This document shows, one piece after another, positions 41,401 through 56,000 of a stretch of DNA of 64,000 bases. The translations under genes were made by a program, and so were the position numbers. The stretch's first letter is position 1; each line of letters starts with the position of its first letter. The notes below the pieces were generated by a model that did not search any database, was not told the origin of the DNA, and saw only the letters and a list, made by a program, of their open reading frames with translations. The stretch is from the NCBI GenBank assembly GCA_032207245.1, contig CM063502.1:47281404-47345403 (forward strand), in the 5' to 3' direction. The stretch is from Pardosa pseudoannulata (Eukaryota > Arthropoda > Arachnida > Araneae > Lycosidae).

Positions 41401-42486
41401 TACTGTAGGTTGGTATATGTTTAAAGAAATGCTGGACTTAGTCTTAATTCAATGCTGAATTAGAAAACAATCATACTGACAGAAGTGAAAGTGGAAATAT
41501 TATTTTCTGTGGCAGTAGAACAATTTCACGGTTCTCATCCAAATTTGTGCATACAGCTGGTATTAATTGGAGAACAAATAAATAAAGGATTTCTCACATC
41601 TATAAATTAAGAAAAGTATATGTATATCGTGATTCAGTGTTAAGATGAACGGAAAACAGTCATTCTTGATAATAATATAAGTTTATTAAATTGTAGTGTT
41701 CATCAAGTTTCGTTTTCAGTAAACCGAAATGATAACGCTCATTAACATTAAAAACAATTTAATAAAAATGTAATTAAATATCAGAAGGTTAAATAGATAA
41801 AATAAGTAAAGAAACAGTAAAAGATAGAGCAGCCGTCGGCTCTCGAGTACAAGCACATGGCACTGACTGCCTACATCCGTTAACTTCACAGTTATCGTCC
41901 TATTTTATTTCACTACAGTTCCAAAAAGTTTATGCTTGCCTAACCATGGGGTTAGCTATGGAAGTTCATCAGGGACCACCACAAAATCATTTCTTTTAAA
42001 AACAAAACTTGCGCCATTTTCATTGTTCGTGGAGAAGCTAAGCGTGGAAAAGGTGTTAACAGCTCCATGTCCACGAGCTAACTGCTCTTATCTGTTTGCA
42101 AACTCATCAAATTCTTACAAAATGCTTCCTGAGCGTATTATCCCCAAAACTTACGCGAGCGTTGGTCTTTTTCATTTATTTTATTATTATAAAAGAGTTC
42201 CCTCTTTAAAACCGCTTTTAACTCACGTAATTTCCAACTACCGTTATTTTAGACCTGACATTTATATATATATAAAAGTTGATGTTAGCTTAGGAATATC
42301 AGAAATAACTGTAAGAGTATAATATTTGAAATTTTACTTTGATTGGGGAAAATGTTTATTTTGTTTCTATGTGTTTTAATTCTTCGTTCTATTATGCTGG
42401 TGGTAAGGTTGATAACTGTGTCGATTTAAATGTCTTTCACATAATTAAATAACTTTAACAGGTTATGTATTTTTCTTTTGTTTACG
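41401..42486. other. Intergenic with an unrecognised GC-richer patch
   Basis: From about 41,830 to 42,310 composition is more balanced and a 128-codon plus-strand open frame (41,936-42,322) exists. Its product and that of the reverse frames could not be tied to any family. Possibly a transposon remnant. Confidence 0.35.
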
Positions 42487-42492
42487 TAGTCA

Positions 42493-43246
42493 CAGGCTTG
42501 CAATCCGTCACCTTTCTCACCTTTAGTCACTTTTTTTTACAATTGATCACTTTTAGTCACTTTTTTAAGTAAACATTCACTTTTAGTTGCCTTTTTTCAA
42601 GGTGTATCACAAAAAAAAGTCTGTTGTTGAAGAAAAAAATCTGAATTAATAACAAAATATTTTAATAAAAGACCAAAAATGGGATGCTCTAATCTTATTT
42701 TTCTTATTAAAATGTAATTAGTCATATGGTTTCGAGAATTTAGTGATTTTAAAAAGTCGTAAAGAAGTTCTTGAAATCTACATTTGTACTGAAATTTACA
42801 TTTAATACATTAAAGTAATTTACATTAAAGCACACATTTCTCTTTTTCTTTTTGTTCACAATATTTGTTAAGATACTCTAATCTAGCTATGTACTCGTAC
42901 ATATTTCAAACATCATTAATCTATGCAGAAAATTGTGATTATAAAATTAATGTATTGTATGTATTCAAATCTAATTTATAGATTTTTTTGAATAAAGAGC
43001 AATGTTGAGTTGTATTAAACAAAACTTTTAACCTTTTTTTGTATTTGACTCTAAAATCATGTCTTGCATGAATCATTTGATTTAGAGTTAAAATAAATAG
43101 AAAAATATTAATAATAGTATCTGTAATCAAGAGGAGAACAAAAATTGCTTTTTGTTTTCAATGTTTAGTCACTTTTTAGTCACTTATTCTGTATTATTTG
43201 TCACTTTTCTCACCTTTTTGGAAGTACCTCAGCAGCTGCAAGCCTG
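42493..43246. mobile_element. Non-autonomous DNA transposon, 754 bp, 6-bp TSD
   Basis: Ends are CAGGCTTGCA at left and TGCAAGCCTG at right, a perfect 10-bp terminal inverted repeat. Immediately outside, TAGTCA occurs at 42,487-42,492 and 43,247-43,252, a perfect 6-bp target duplication. Subterminal CACTTTTAGTCACTTTTT-like units recur several times near both ends and in the same orientation. No transposase is visible. The CAGG start suggests hAT-like ancestry, but hAT elements usually leave 8-bp duplications, so the superfamily is open. Confidence 0.75.
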
Positions 43247-43546
43247 TAGTCATTTTTATCAGTGTTAGAGTGGATATAAATAAGCTGTAAGTGATTTTCA
43301 CTCTGCCATGAGTATACAGAGAATATTACTGATATATATATAGTCATCTTTTAGGTATATACCCCTTTCTTTGAGGCAATTTAAAAGCATGTGAAGCAGA
43401 GAAATTTACCCATGATAGAAATGATTTCAGAATAAATATGAACTCTATTGCATTTCTTTCTTTATAAATACAAGTCCATAGCATCCACTATAGTTACTAG
43501 AGAAACATAAATTGAGTAGTTGGTTAAGTATAAAAACCTAAGGTTT

Positions 43547-43606
43547 GGTTTGGAGTGCTACAGTCTACTTTTTTGCAACACAAGGGCTAATGAGACCTAA
43601 AAACCC
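43547..43606 (-). repeat. Truncated SINE body
   Basis: GGTTTGGTTTGGAGTGCTAC and AGGGCTAATGAGACC match the 3' body of the SINE family; the tRNA-like head is missing. Confidence 0.7.
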
Positions 43607-44811
43607 AAGGATGATGACTCTTTCTTTCAAGTGAAATGTCAAATCGTGTAAATTTGTCTACAAATTGATATTGAATCTTTGAAAGGAAAACAATAATGAA
43701 AATAAATAAATAAAGAAGTTATAGAATTTTTATGAAGAAATTGATTTATTAGGTGAGAATTATTTTGGATTTAGGGGAAGTTAATGTTATTATTTATAAC
43801 AAATAGATTTTAATTAATATTTGGGAAATAATTGTTACTGACATGAAATAAACATGCAAAAATTGTTTTAATACATTTTTGAGGCATTGAGCAAAAATTA
43901 AAAATATATTTAGATTTATTAAGTTTTGTATCATAATTATTTAGTGTAAAGGTCTAAACTTTTTAAACTATTGGCTTTTCACTTCACATTATCGTAACGA
44001 ACAACGATTTATTTTAAATAGGTTATTTGAAATCTTTTTAAAACTGAAAAGAGATTGAGGTATTGACAGCTTTTTTCCCTTTTATCCTATATATTTAGTT
44101 GAATTTTTAAACTTATGTTATTTGTTTTTATCTTACTGGTACCAGTAAATTGTAAGAATAACTGATTGAAAAATATTTTGTTAATAGTTTTGATAATCAT
44201 TAATTATTGTCATTCTTGTAATATAAAATTTTCGATGTTAGAGTTAAAAAATCAACCAGCACATTTTGTAGCATAAAACACATTTTATTTACACTTGATT
44301 TTAACGTTTGAAATAGTACGTGAACTTGTGTGTTTCAAAATTCCCGCTCGGTGAAAATTATGAAATCACGGAATATACAGAAGTGTTATTTTGAGTTGAA
44401 AGCTTTGAGGTAACGGGGTGAATGCGTTCATTTATAGTGATTATGCATCTCTTTTCTTTCGGTGACTTGTTCTCGTATCACAAAGTACTTCCAGGTGTAA
44501 TCAGCCTTTTCTTCATGGGTTTTAAATTAAATATATCGATAGTTTTCAGACTTATGTCATTCAGCTCATATTGTGCTAGAGTTATCCGTAGGTTTACATC
44601 GACTGGAACATTAAGTGCATAAGTTCGTTCAGACAAAAAATGTGTAAAAAGGCTTACAGCCATTTTTATAGAACAAATGGCAATAATTACATGGCAAAAA
44701 ATCATGTAAAAAATTTAGGGACGGTATGGGTCGTGACTAGCAAAAATATTCCAACTGGAAAATACTTAAAACTGTCTTCACAAGTATAGAAATTTACGAA
44801 ATGTTTGAGTA
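43607..44811 (-). other. Downstream DNA and 3' UTR of the adhesion GPCR gene
   Basis: No coding feature. The minus-strand 3' UTR must begin at 44,811; the mRNA end cannot be fixed. The open frames near 44,422-44,705 are not supported. Confidence 0.4.
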
Positions 44812-45554
44812 TCAGTAATACGTACTAAGCTTGTATTGCTGTTGGATCAGAGCATCATCTTGTTGAATTCGGCTCACAACTTTGTCACCTTCTAAGACAG
44901 CTAATACTACAGTATTTTCCGTGGGACTCTGCAATATATTTGGTAATTGTGGCTCCCAATTTTTTGCTGAGTTTTTCTGCCAAAGTACACCACTCGTTGA
45001 ACTTTGTTGTGAATTTCCATTAGGAGTTGTAGATAGTGAAGGTGAATTATTTGTTTCACTCATATCTTTATCATGCGTAGACTCTTTATACTGCTCCCAT
45101 GTGTACTCAAATTCTTGCGACTGCTCTTGAGCGGGGCTTCTTTTTAAAGAATAAGGAGTTGCAAAAGTATTTAGTCCTTGACGAGACCCTTGCCCTGGGG
45201 TCTGGTGATTATAACCGGAGCTCGAAGACGACTGTTGGCTAATGTCGGAATGATCCCCATAATAACTTTCGGGGGGAGGAAACCCTTGATTGTTTCCTAA
45301 ATGTCGTGGAATAGTCTCTGCTGTTTGTTCGCCAATGGCTTCATAAATGTGTTCAAAAAAGTGGCCTCCAGATTCTGGCGAAGTTGCGAAATTTTGCCTA
45401 CAATCACCAGAACTAGAAGAATCCGTTGTATTCCCTTCCAAAGCGTTTCGAGACGCGTAATTCCAATTCGTGTTACTCCGCAAGCTTCTAGGTAAAGATC
45501 CTTGGCTAAATTTGAGCGTTCTGTCTCTTGAAGGTGAGTCTTCGCGGGTACATC
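44812..45554 (-). CDS. Adhesion GPCR exon 12: cytoplasmic tail and stop
   Basis: Starts after TTTATAG, completes a Gly codon, and encodes 247 residues to TGA at 44,812-44,814. Rich in Ser, Gln, Pro and Asn, with no membrane segment; apparently disordered. The end has a more conserved look ([16 protein letters not shown] then YKLSTYY). No canonical vertebrate-type PDZ ligand is seen at the C terminus. Confidence 0.85.
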
Positions 45555-48500
45555 CTATAAAGTAAAACAAATGAGTATTTGGCAGATAAACGAATACTAA
45601 TCTATATAAATGAAATGACACACATTTTGGAATCTGTATGCACTTCACGTGAAAACTACTAAATGGATAGAGATGTGGGTTAAACTATTGAAAGGATCAA
45701 GATAAGATACTTCACTTGTTGTTCATACATTTTCTTCTCTAGGCATCGAATGATCCATCCTACTATCATTTTTTTTGAAAAAAAAAATATGGAGGATACC
45801 ACTAAATTTTAAAAATTACTAAACAATAGTATCCAGGGAACGAAATATTATATAAGCATAATCATAAGCTTTAAAATCTTTGATCTTAATGATTTATCTT
45901 GATGAAAATAGCCTGAAAGTGTTTTCATTAGCACAGGTCACATCATTTGTTGTGTATGCCCTGATCGAAGGATGGACGCACTGCGGTTCGTCTAATACAT
46001 ATTATGATTTAAAAAGTAAGACACTAAAAAGAAGTTTTAAAATGAATAAAATTACATAAGTGTAACATTTTGAATTGATTTTTACTGGAATATATTACAA
46101 TATATTAAATTTTCCCCTTTTGTAAAGAGGTATAAGAAAGTCATGGGGGACTACATCATAACAAATTTAGAACTCAAGCATTCCATTACTTAATTTTATT
46201 GATTTTTATGCTCATACGAAATAATGTATTTTTACTCTATAGAGAATTATAAATAAGTATGTCAGATTTTGCAATAAAACTTAATATTGTGTGGTATAAT
46301 CAAACAACATAATTTATTAAAATAAAACAAGAAAATTATACCTTGCATTGCAGGTTTTTCAAACAATTTGTTTTCTTTCAAAGTACGAAATCTTTCATTC
46401 TAGAAGTAAAAGAGAAAACATATCTTATTGTTAAGCATATATTAAACATATATTATTGTTATTGTTTAATGCTATAAAAACGAATATGATTTTATATTTA
46501 ACTATTTAAAATATTGTGATGAAGCAGAAAAGAGACAGCTCATATCTGTTTTGTATCAGGTATCCTTTAAACATGCATGCGCGATGAAAAATATTCGCAT
46601 TCTTCTATGCATTTGTGCATTTTATTGAAGTTATCCTGAAGAAAACTATTGCTATCTTGACTCATTTCGTTTGTTGATAACTGTGTATTTATTAGCAAAT
46701 GAGAGTTGTAAATCGATAACAAGATTAATAATAATTAAAATGTTACAGATATTAAACAATTCAACACCCATTATGGTTGGAGAAAGAATATCAAAAGAAT
46801 TATATTCTGCTACAGAAAAGAAACATTAAACCTCTATTGTTGAGAAGTCATAACTTTTGTAATCTGTAATTGCTACTTATATTCTAGGATTACAGCGTAA
46901 AAGAGTGTTTGCTTGCAAACATAATTTAATAGTAGCTTTTCCTGTAGTAGACCTGAATTTGAGTCTTCGCTATGTATATCATGACAGTTCCGGTTTTGTG
47001 GCTCAGAAACCAATGATCTTGTAACTTAGAAAGTAAAAAAAATCATGGTTAATATAGCTTTCAGGTAGGAAATGGAATCTCGGAGATCAACATGATATTA
47101 ACATGGGCATAGATGATTTCATAGAGCTATCCATATTCTGTTGCTTTTTGCGCTTCCCAACAGAGGTTTTGGTTTCTTTTCTCAGGTAAGATTTTAAGTG
47201 TTTATGTTTTTCCCTAATAGGAAGTAATATTGACCGCCTATATAGTGTTACCAAAATAAAATGATCAATAAATTGTTATAAGGTTGAATGCTGATAAAAA
47301 GTAAGTGCTCTCGAATCAGAGAAAAAGAATAATTTTACAAAATGAACGATGCATTTTAGGCCTCATTTCTTTAATCTAAGTAAGCTTTACATACGAAACA
47401 TAACTTAAAGTTTAATTGTACAAGAATCACTGGAAACCCAAATCTGAATGTTTAAGTTTTATGTCAAAGGGCACTAGCGATGACCGAATAGTTAAGACAG
47501 TGCTTTTTGATACTGGAATTCGTGGGATATAATCCCACTGCTAGCATGAATGCTCATAGCCGTTCGAAACAGACATTAAACAGTAAGTCCTGGTTTAATT
47601 GCTTTTAATTAAACCCCGGTCTAGCAACAAGATCCGGTCTAACTGCTGCCCGAGAGTTTAGCTCTTGTGTAGTAAAAAATTGACTTACAGCTTCAAGCCA
47701 AACCATAACAAAAAGAAAATAGATGAATTTAAAAATTCAAACGAGTCTTATAAATTTTTCCTTTTTTGTATCTTTTGTAGGGTTACCTTTTTAATAACAA
47801 AATTATTCTTATATGCAGGTAAGATGAAAAACATATTGTCAAATCTTATAAAAGATAATCTGAACTTTAACAGCTTTTTCTATAATATTAAATTACTATT
47901 CTACAGTAAATTTCGTCTTTGAAAATTTAATTTCAGGGGAAAGTACAGTAAACTAAGTTTTAAAATGTATAATGTGCTAATAACTTTTAATATTGGGTAC
48001 ATTTAACATGAGTTAATATAATAAAATTTTACAAGCGTTAATAAGGGTATCTTTTAATTTATTTTAGATATATAGAAGTCAAATCCAATTTGACACATGT
48101 TCGCATAACGAGTTAATTCTACTTACACTGCATTGAAGAGAATCATTCGTATGCATCACAGACTGTTCAGAAAACTGTGGTTCTTGTTCTTTCCTTTTTC
48201 GCCAAAATATATTTGAAAACATTTTGCGTAAATCTCTGGAAATCTGAAAAATAATAATAGCGTATTAGAGGTTCTTACATTCATCCAATTCTGTCAAATA
48301 TTTTATAACGCAAAGGAAATTTTAAAAATGAAAAATACTTAATTATTTTGAAAACTGGAAAGATGCAAGTAATTAGATGATTCAATAATTTTAGTTCATA
48401 AATAAGACAAATGGTTTGTGTGGACAAACAAGAATCATACGCTGATTATACACTTTGTATACATTTATACAAATTTGCAAATGACAATGATAACTCATAT

Positions 48501-51500
48501 TAAAAATTTTTCAAAAAGAAAACAAATAAAACTAATTATAATTTCATTTTATTAACTCTGAATTATAATTAGAATTTTTGCAATTGTTCTCTCTAAACTT
48601 AAGGTATATTAACTGTTATGTCTTTCCCATTTAATTTCTTTGTTAAGTCACTTTAGATATTTGATCAATAATAGCAACATTAATATGTTTGCAAGTCTCT
48701 TTATATGTTATATTTGGTCTTGAATCATGCTTATTAAGTTTGAGCAATTCCAGATTGATAGATTGGTATTCTGTTGTTCATGTGCCAGGCTTTTCCCAAA
48801 ATTGTTATTTTTCAGCAAAAATAACACACACAGTCGAAGGAAATTTAAAAATCATGTAAGTTAACATCTTTTAAATCCACTGATTTTTTTCATGCCTATT
48901 AAATCTACTAAAGAAAGTAATTTGAATTTATTAGTATCTTATAATGAAAGGAAGAAAACTGTTGGTTAACTCATATAACTTGAAGACCGGTCATAGCTAT
49001 TGCTTCATGAGTATTTTTGGTTAGCATTACAAATTAGATAAAATACTAATGGGCCATGTGAGTAGGTAACAATTTTGTGCCAGAATATAGCAATAAATTC
49101 AAAGTCAACCTATGTATAGCATAAAAACATGATTGAACTATGAAAATTTTTCGCAACTATGAACGAAGTGCTTTATCGATGTGAGTGGCTGAAAAAGTCC
49201 ATTTCAACGCTTTATAGAATCCACATGCTGAATCTCATTCACGCATAAATGCACACACACAATAAAAGCTGTTAAAGTGACGGATTTCAGCATGGAAAAA
49301 GAGTAAGATAGAATAAAAGATGACGGGAAAGACATTAACAATATCCAAATCTAAAAAAAAATTGGAATGGCTACTAATATCATTAGCAAACGAATCCGAA
49401 TTTTTGATAACATAGAAAGCTTCCCAAAATTGAGGATCCATTTAGAAAATACACTTCTGAATAATAAAAGCACACAAAGATCAAAGCAATCATTAATTTC
49501 CTACGCTTGTTCAGAGATCGAAAAACACTTAAAATTCTGCTTTTGAATGTGATTAATATTCTCTTTCAATGAAATTCAAGAGTATGATCTGGTTTAATTA
49601 ATATGTAAGAGGCTAAACAGGCAAGAGATTTTATATATATTCTAGTTGTTAAAGCACTCAATGGGGTTTTTAAGATGAATGAAATTTTACTAACAGAGAA
49701 AATGACTCTGAAATCAAACTTTTTGAGAATTTTAGCAATATGCTAACTTATTTTAGGAAACAAAGGGTAAAACTACCGACTGGTCATCATTTGAAGTCCT
49801 CTCCTTGCGAACAGTATTAGAAAGTTTCCAGATAGTAGAACCAATGAAAAGAAAAAAACCACAATCTACAGTGATAGCTCTCAGATAATTGAGATCAGAG
49901 CTGATTGGTCATATTAAACATGGTGATTCATGACAAGGCTTAAACACTTAAAAAGTACAATTGCTCTTTTGTTTGATTCCTATTCTCTCCAGAATTATTA
50001 CTGTGCTAAACAAAGGTAACGTAAAGTCACCTGGTGTTCTGTTTATATAACGTTCTAAACGGACATTTTTATGTTTACCATGCAATTTATAACATATTAT
50101 ACACTGATATTGATATTTTTAGAATACTTTTCATATATATTCGTTGTTAAATATAAGCAAAGTTTCTTCGTAAATAAATTTCAACTAAAATGTGCATTTT
50201 TTATCATCATAATAGTTTTTTTTTATTTTAGCTTGTTTTTCGAAGCTTATTTATAGAATAATAATTAATGTTCTGTAATAACTTTAATGCATTTCTGCTT
50301 CTTTTTATACTGTATAATACGGAAATAGAAAACTTGATGCTATTAAAAAGAGGGAATATGCATTTGCAAGCAGTTTCAACATTACCTTTTCGCAACAAAA
50401 GCAGTATAATATCAGTATTGCTACACCATGTGCACTATTCAGGACGGAAAAAGTGTAGGCGAGGAAAAGTGATTCTTGGCTCAAAAAAACAAGGCCCATT
50501 GTCCAAGTAACACAAGATAAAATAATCAAAAAGAGACTTCTTCGATTCCACGACCTGTAAAAGGGATAGATACATTATTAGTAAGAAAAATATTTTAGAG
50601 CTAAGGAATAACTTATAAAATATTACAGCCATTGCATTTGAATACTTTTTTTCAGCGGTACTTAAAATGTGCACCTCGGCACCATAAAAAGCCTTGACTT
50701 ACATACCATTGCCTCGAACCCAAGATATTACATATTTTTTACTTTTTTTTTTTTTTTCATTTCAAATTCAATCTCATATGTCATGATATTAAGCTTCATT
50801 AGTGTGAACTATGAAGCAAGAAAGTGGTTTTCTGAAGCCCTTATAGATACCCCGTTTTACTTTCATATATAAATGCATCCTGGTTTTGTGTGATTTTTGT
50901 CTGGGGACCCACACCCCTTGTTCAACTCAGATTAACGTCAATAACAAGGTTATATCAATTGAATGCTATTGTGATCAAGAGAAGTTTTAAAGCATCTTTT
51001 TTTTTCTCGTGATTTCAAAAATGGACCGTTTTTTATTAAACAGCAATAAGCATTGTAAGAGTATTATAATGTATCTAGTTGTAGCAATAACTTACATTCG
51101 GTGCTTCAACACTTGTTTTACCTCTTCCCGTCAGCCATCGCCGAAGGCAAACAGACCAGGACCGGTCTGAACTAGAAAGAAACTTCGGACTTCTCCTAAC
51201 CAATAAAGGGTCCATTGGTTTGGGGGATTCTGACCCCCCTCCGTTTTGAAGTTTCCCCCCTTTTTTTTCTCCCCGAGGCAGTCTGATTTTTTGAGAGGAC
51301 AAGGCTGTGACCAGAGGAGAGAAGAGGGGAACGCTGCTGGTATCCGCTGCTTGTGGGATAGAGATTTTTTGGAGCGTCACGAAAAAAAGAAAAAACGACA
51401 CCATGATGGATAGAGCGACGCCGAATCCAGAGGAGTCTATCCTATCTACAAATGATAAGTTGTATTCCGTTTGTATTCCTTAGGCATTTATTTAATTGTA

Positions 51501-53014
51501 CAAAATCATTTAATCAAGACATATTTGTCCATGTGTTTTTTAATGAGTTTAAATTTCTTCTTTCTCAAACACTAGGCCAACGCAACATTATTTTTACACT
51601 AGTAAGTTTTGTGGGACTTACAAATATGTATCCTTATACCTAACCAATAGAACAATTCTTAATGTTAACTGCATTTCATTAAATAATCTTTTATAATTGC
51701 AATATTTCACAATTGGTTAATATGAAGAGGTAAGTGTTGTAATTTTACATATCTGATCTTGGAAAAGTCTTGATTCAGCAAGGGCATCAAAAATCTAAAA
51801 CGTTTGTGAACTACTGTCTTAGCTGATGAAAATACTTGAAAAGACTTTCCCAGAGACAGATGAATCTTTAAATTATTTACACTTATTGCCTTTTCTAACA
51901 AATAAAGTTAGTTTGGAAATGAAAAATCTTACCTGTGCTTAATCAGCGCAACGCTGTCCTTTTCTTGTATTATAGCCACATTTTGAGAAAGCATACATAC
52001 AGCAAGAATAATGAAAACTACTCCACCCTAAAAAATTACAAAATTAAATATGCTTATAGTAAAATTTAACGAATTACCATAAATGAAGAGTAAATCATGC
52101 ATTAGACAACATATTTTGAAATACATAACCATTTAACAATTTATTTTGAAAACTTTCAGATACTGTTTGTACTTATATATTTTAAACTGTTTCTTGAAAT
52201 ATCCCAAAACGTGTGGAAAATTTAGAGAAAGACAGATTTTGAAAATTTAGGTTCTTATGATAATAGGAATACTATCCTTTTGTTATAGAGCATTAAAACT
52301 AAAAATTAAGATATATATCAGAAAATACCTGCATAATTCAAAGCCTTTATAGTCACATGAAAGAAATAAGTAAAAATTTTTTGATTATTGGCTGTTTTTT
52401 AGTGAGAGTTTTAAACATATAAATAATAAATTCTATTACGTTGCAAGAATACCTACTTGGGTTGCTAGGAAAAATTTTAATGTAGAAACATTAAAAATTA
52501 AAGGGCTTTCTCTAATCTGTCATAGAATTCTCTGGATGTTTTCTAATATCTCTACTTCTTTGACTTTACAAAAACATTTTTTGGCAGTTCTGAAATTAAT
52601 ATTTAACTACAATTATCGTATATAATTTTTTAATAGTAAAAAGTGTCTGAGTTTTATTTATGAAGCCGAGTTTAAGATTATTGTAACAAAACTAGCTTTA
52701 ATTTCGTCGGTTCCCTGATACTGATAAATGAAGCACGGGTGAAATACAGTTTAAGCATTTGGCTATGCGTATTTAGAATATGATTTTACCAGACTTCTAC
52801 TATATTTATGCTTTTGGCCACACATATAGACTATATGGAATGCTAATAGTAAATATGCTATTTTTATCGTCAGTATTATAAATTGGCACATGAACTCAAA
52901 ATAAAGTAAGAATAAAAGTATCACTTTAAACGACTCTACTAACATTTTTGCAAACAATATATGGGAGAAATTGTTCTTTCTTCAAATTGTATTGAATTAT
53001 TTGCTTAAAAAATG

Positions 53015-53095
<81 letters not shown>

Positions 53096-56000
53096 TAGCT
53101 TTTCCTAACAGACTACAAATAAACTAGTTGAAAAGACTAAGTTTTTAAGAATTTTATAAAATTCTCTTAAGAAAACTATTTTAGTGAGAAGCATTGTGCA
53201 ACAGAAATGCTAGAACTCTTTAAGAATATTATTTCTGAGAAAATTAAACTATGAAAAATACGAATATTTTTATGAATTTTTAGAAATGTCTATTTTAATA
53301 GATTATTAAAATTTATCAGATTCTCTAAATTTGAGGCTTTCAGATCCTTATTAATTATAGAAGAGATTATTTTCTAAAAATAAAAAACATTTAATGATCT
53401 AGAAACACAATTTTACAAGACCTTTTTTAGCATCCCTAGACGAATAGGCAAGAAAAGATCACTGGATGAAGAAAACAAAAAATTTGAACAAGGCATTTTT
53501 ACAGAATTGCCATTGCTACTTCTTAATTTATAGCATCAATTTTGAAATTTAGGCAACTAGAGCAAATTATACATTTCACCAAATCAACAATGCAGTCCAA
53601 GTTCAAATAAAAAAATGAATAAATTTTGAAATGTACAAAAATTGCAACTTACAAAAACTATAATTGCTGCTGGGGCTGCAAAACTAAAAATAAAGTAATT
53701 GTTGGCTTGCAACCAGCAGTATTCTCCATCTCCATAACTAGAGGGATTGATGGCTGCCGAAATTCCAGTGACAATGCCTGGTATAACATATGCAGCAACG
53801 TAATACCAACAAGCATTGCGTTTTTTAACATCACAGGATCGAGCGAGTGTTGCGTATTGATGGTAGCATTCAAGAAGCATCCAGAAGAATGTAGCTAAAA
53901 GTAAATATTGTAAACAGCCAGCCACGATAGCGCATATTAGCGGTAATCCAGTTTGTCTTATTCCTCCAACAAGAAGAATTTCGGATAATAAAAGACAGAG
54001 AAACATATTCCTATGAATGAAAAGACTGTCGTCTGGCATATCCAAGCTGAAAAAAGAAATATATAATTTGAAATTAAATGCGATATATATACATGTACAT
54101 AATTCTTAAAGATATTGAAAGGATGACTTTGAATTAGTATAATCCCATTGCAATTTTAAGGCAGTTATCTATGACATCCCAATTGGATCACTAATATATA
54201 GTTAAAATATAAAATTGTACAGGGTATGAAAAAGAAAGGCATATAAGAATATCTACAGCAGGTAGCAAAGAAAGTCAGTTACTTTAATCACTAAAGCAAA
54301 AGCATTGGTCTGTCAAAGACTGGTAAAAAAAAAGGAATCAAATAATCCGATGTATTGCGCTTTGGTTACACCATAAAAAAGGCAAAATGAAAATTTAAGA
54401 AAGATAACAAAGTATGATGTTCAAATATTAGTATTGAAACACTTCATGCTACTGGACGTAAAGGTATAATTTTAGAAATATGTCTGGGACTTAATATTCA
54501 ATTCATACAACATCAGATTGTTTAATTCTGTATAATATATTACATTTATACATTCATTATCTAAAATCAAATCTCCAATTAGTTTTATTAGATATCAAAA
54601 CATATTTTTTTAATATTTATAAATGAAAAATACAACATTCATCCCATGAACTTACCTAAATATGAACATAATGATGACGGTTACAAGCAAAGAGAATATT
54701 GCTATGGAACAACCAACTGCAATAACTATGTGTAAAGTTTTCAAATCCTGAAGAACTACCTGAATGAAGAATTTTTAAATGTATTTATGCAAAAAAGATA
54801 GCATTGGTAAAACACAAATCTGTAAATTCATCGTTTTCTTTTAAAAAAAATCGCTTAGATTTGCTGGAAAATTATTAAAATAAATAAATAAATACAAAGA
54901 GGCTAGATTTTATTTCTAAGCTGCAAATGGTAAAACATTTTGATAAGTATTTACTTCAAAAACTAAAAAAAAATTAAGAAATGAATTTATTGCAGACAAA
55001 ATTAGAAAAACATTCTTTCCGAAATCCATCCTAAATTCCCTTTAAGGATTATTATTTATACTATAACTTTATGCCTAGTCATAGTTAGAACAAAATTAAT
55101 TTTTTTAATCTGAAAAGCGTCGCTACTAAACTTACAAAATAAAGTTTTAAAAAATGCGTTTAGGGAAAACAGATAATTTAGTGATATTTTATTTGTATGA
55201 GAAAAATGTTTTTTTTTTTTTAAATACTGATATTTTATCACATTTTACCTTGAACAATCTCATATTTTACAGTATAATTATAAAAGATTTTTAGACAAGA
55301 ATATCTATTACAATTTCAAAGAAAAAAAAATCAACGTACGACATCGGGTTGAAGATCCATGACAACTGCAAAATTTGTGAGATGCTCACAGAAACAGACA
55401 GTATGAGTTCTATTACTTGTTTGCAACCAGCATCCTTGTGTGGACCAATCTCTAACAAAATAAATTATTCATTAGTTAATAATTTACTTTTCTACTGAAA
55501 AACTAACAGTAACCTTTAAAATTAACTTCAAGAAAATAATTTAACTATCAATTTACCTACTATCTTGCTTTTTCAATGGTACAATAAACAAACAACCCTT
55601 TTAAATGTAAAGTAAATCTTACCATGAAGCATAATATAAGTTTCAAATATTGATTACAGTACTAAATTCAATATCTTGTATTTTAAAAATTTGTAAAATT
55701 TCATAAAAAATTAAAGTGCTATTGAATTGAAAAAAAAGTTAATGGAGATACATCGAGCATAAAAATGAATGTTTAAAAGTATTAATTTTTATGGTAAAAA
55801 GTCATTACAAGATGAATATTTTTATAGGAACATAAATACTAAACAATTGAAAAAAGGGTAGCATTGTAGAGGAAAATTATTCCTAACTTAGTTGAGCTCA
55901 CATTTTTAAAGTTTTACTGTTTGTTTATGTACATTAATAGGGCTTTTTATAGGGCAGATCAACGATAAAAAATTTCAGTTGTGTATTTTAAAGTATGATA

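Larger units (their letters stand above)
45555..52027 (-). other. GPCR introns between exons 8 and 12
   Basis: Intron sequence between exons 12 and 8. It holds a SINE copy at about 47,475-47,640 and the open frame at 51,096-51,441 (both listed separately). Otherwise AT-rich with small unsupported open frames (47,665, 49,235, 50,071, 51,452). Confidence 0.6.

Noticed and set aside
41936..42322. 128-codon plus-strand open frame
   Set aside because: Composition is suggestive but I could not link any frame to a family; left as unrecognised DNA.
44882..45495. Plus-strand open frames opposite the GPCR tail exon
   Set aside because: Antisense shadows of a real exon, with no family similarity.
50435..50674. 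79-codon minus-strand open frame
   Set aside because: Out-of-frame reading of GPCR exon 9 and its upstream intron; only relevant if the candidate cassette exon is used.
53626..53898. Plus-strand 90-codon and alternative minus-strand 71-codon open frames
   Set aside because: Shadows of the GPCR TM2-TM5 exon, whose frame is fixed by strong family similarity.
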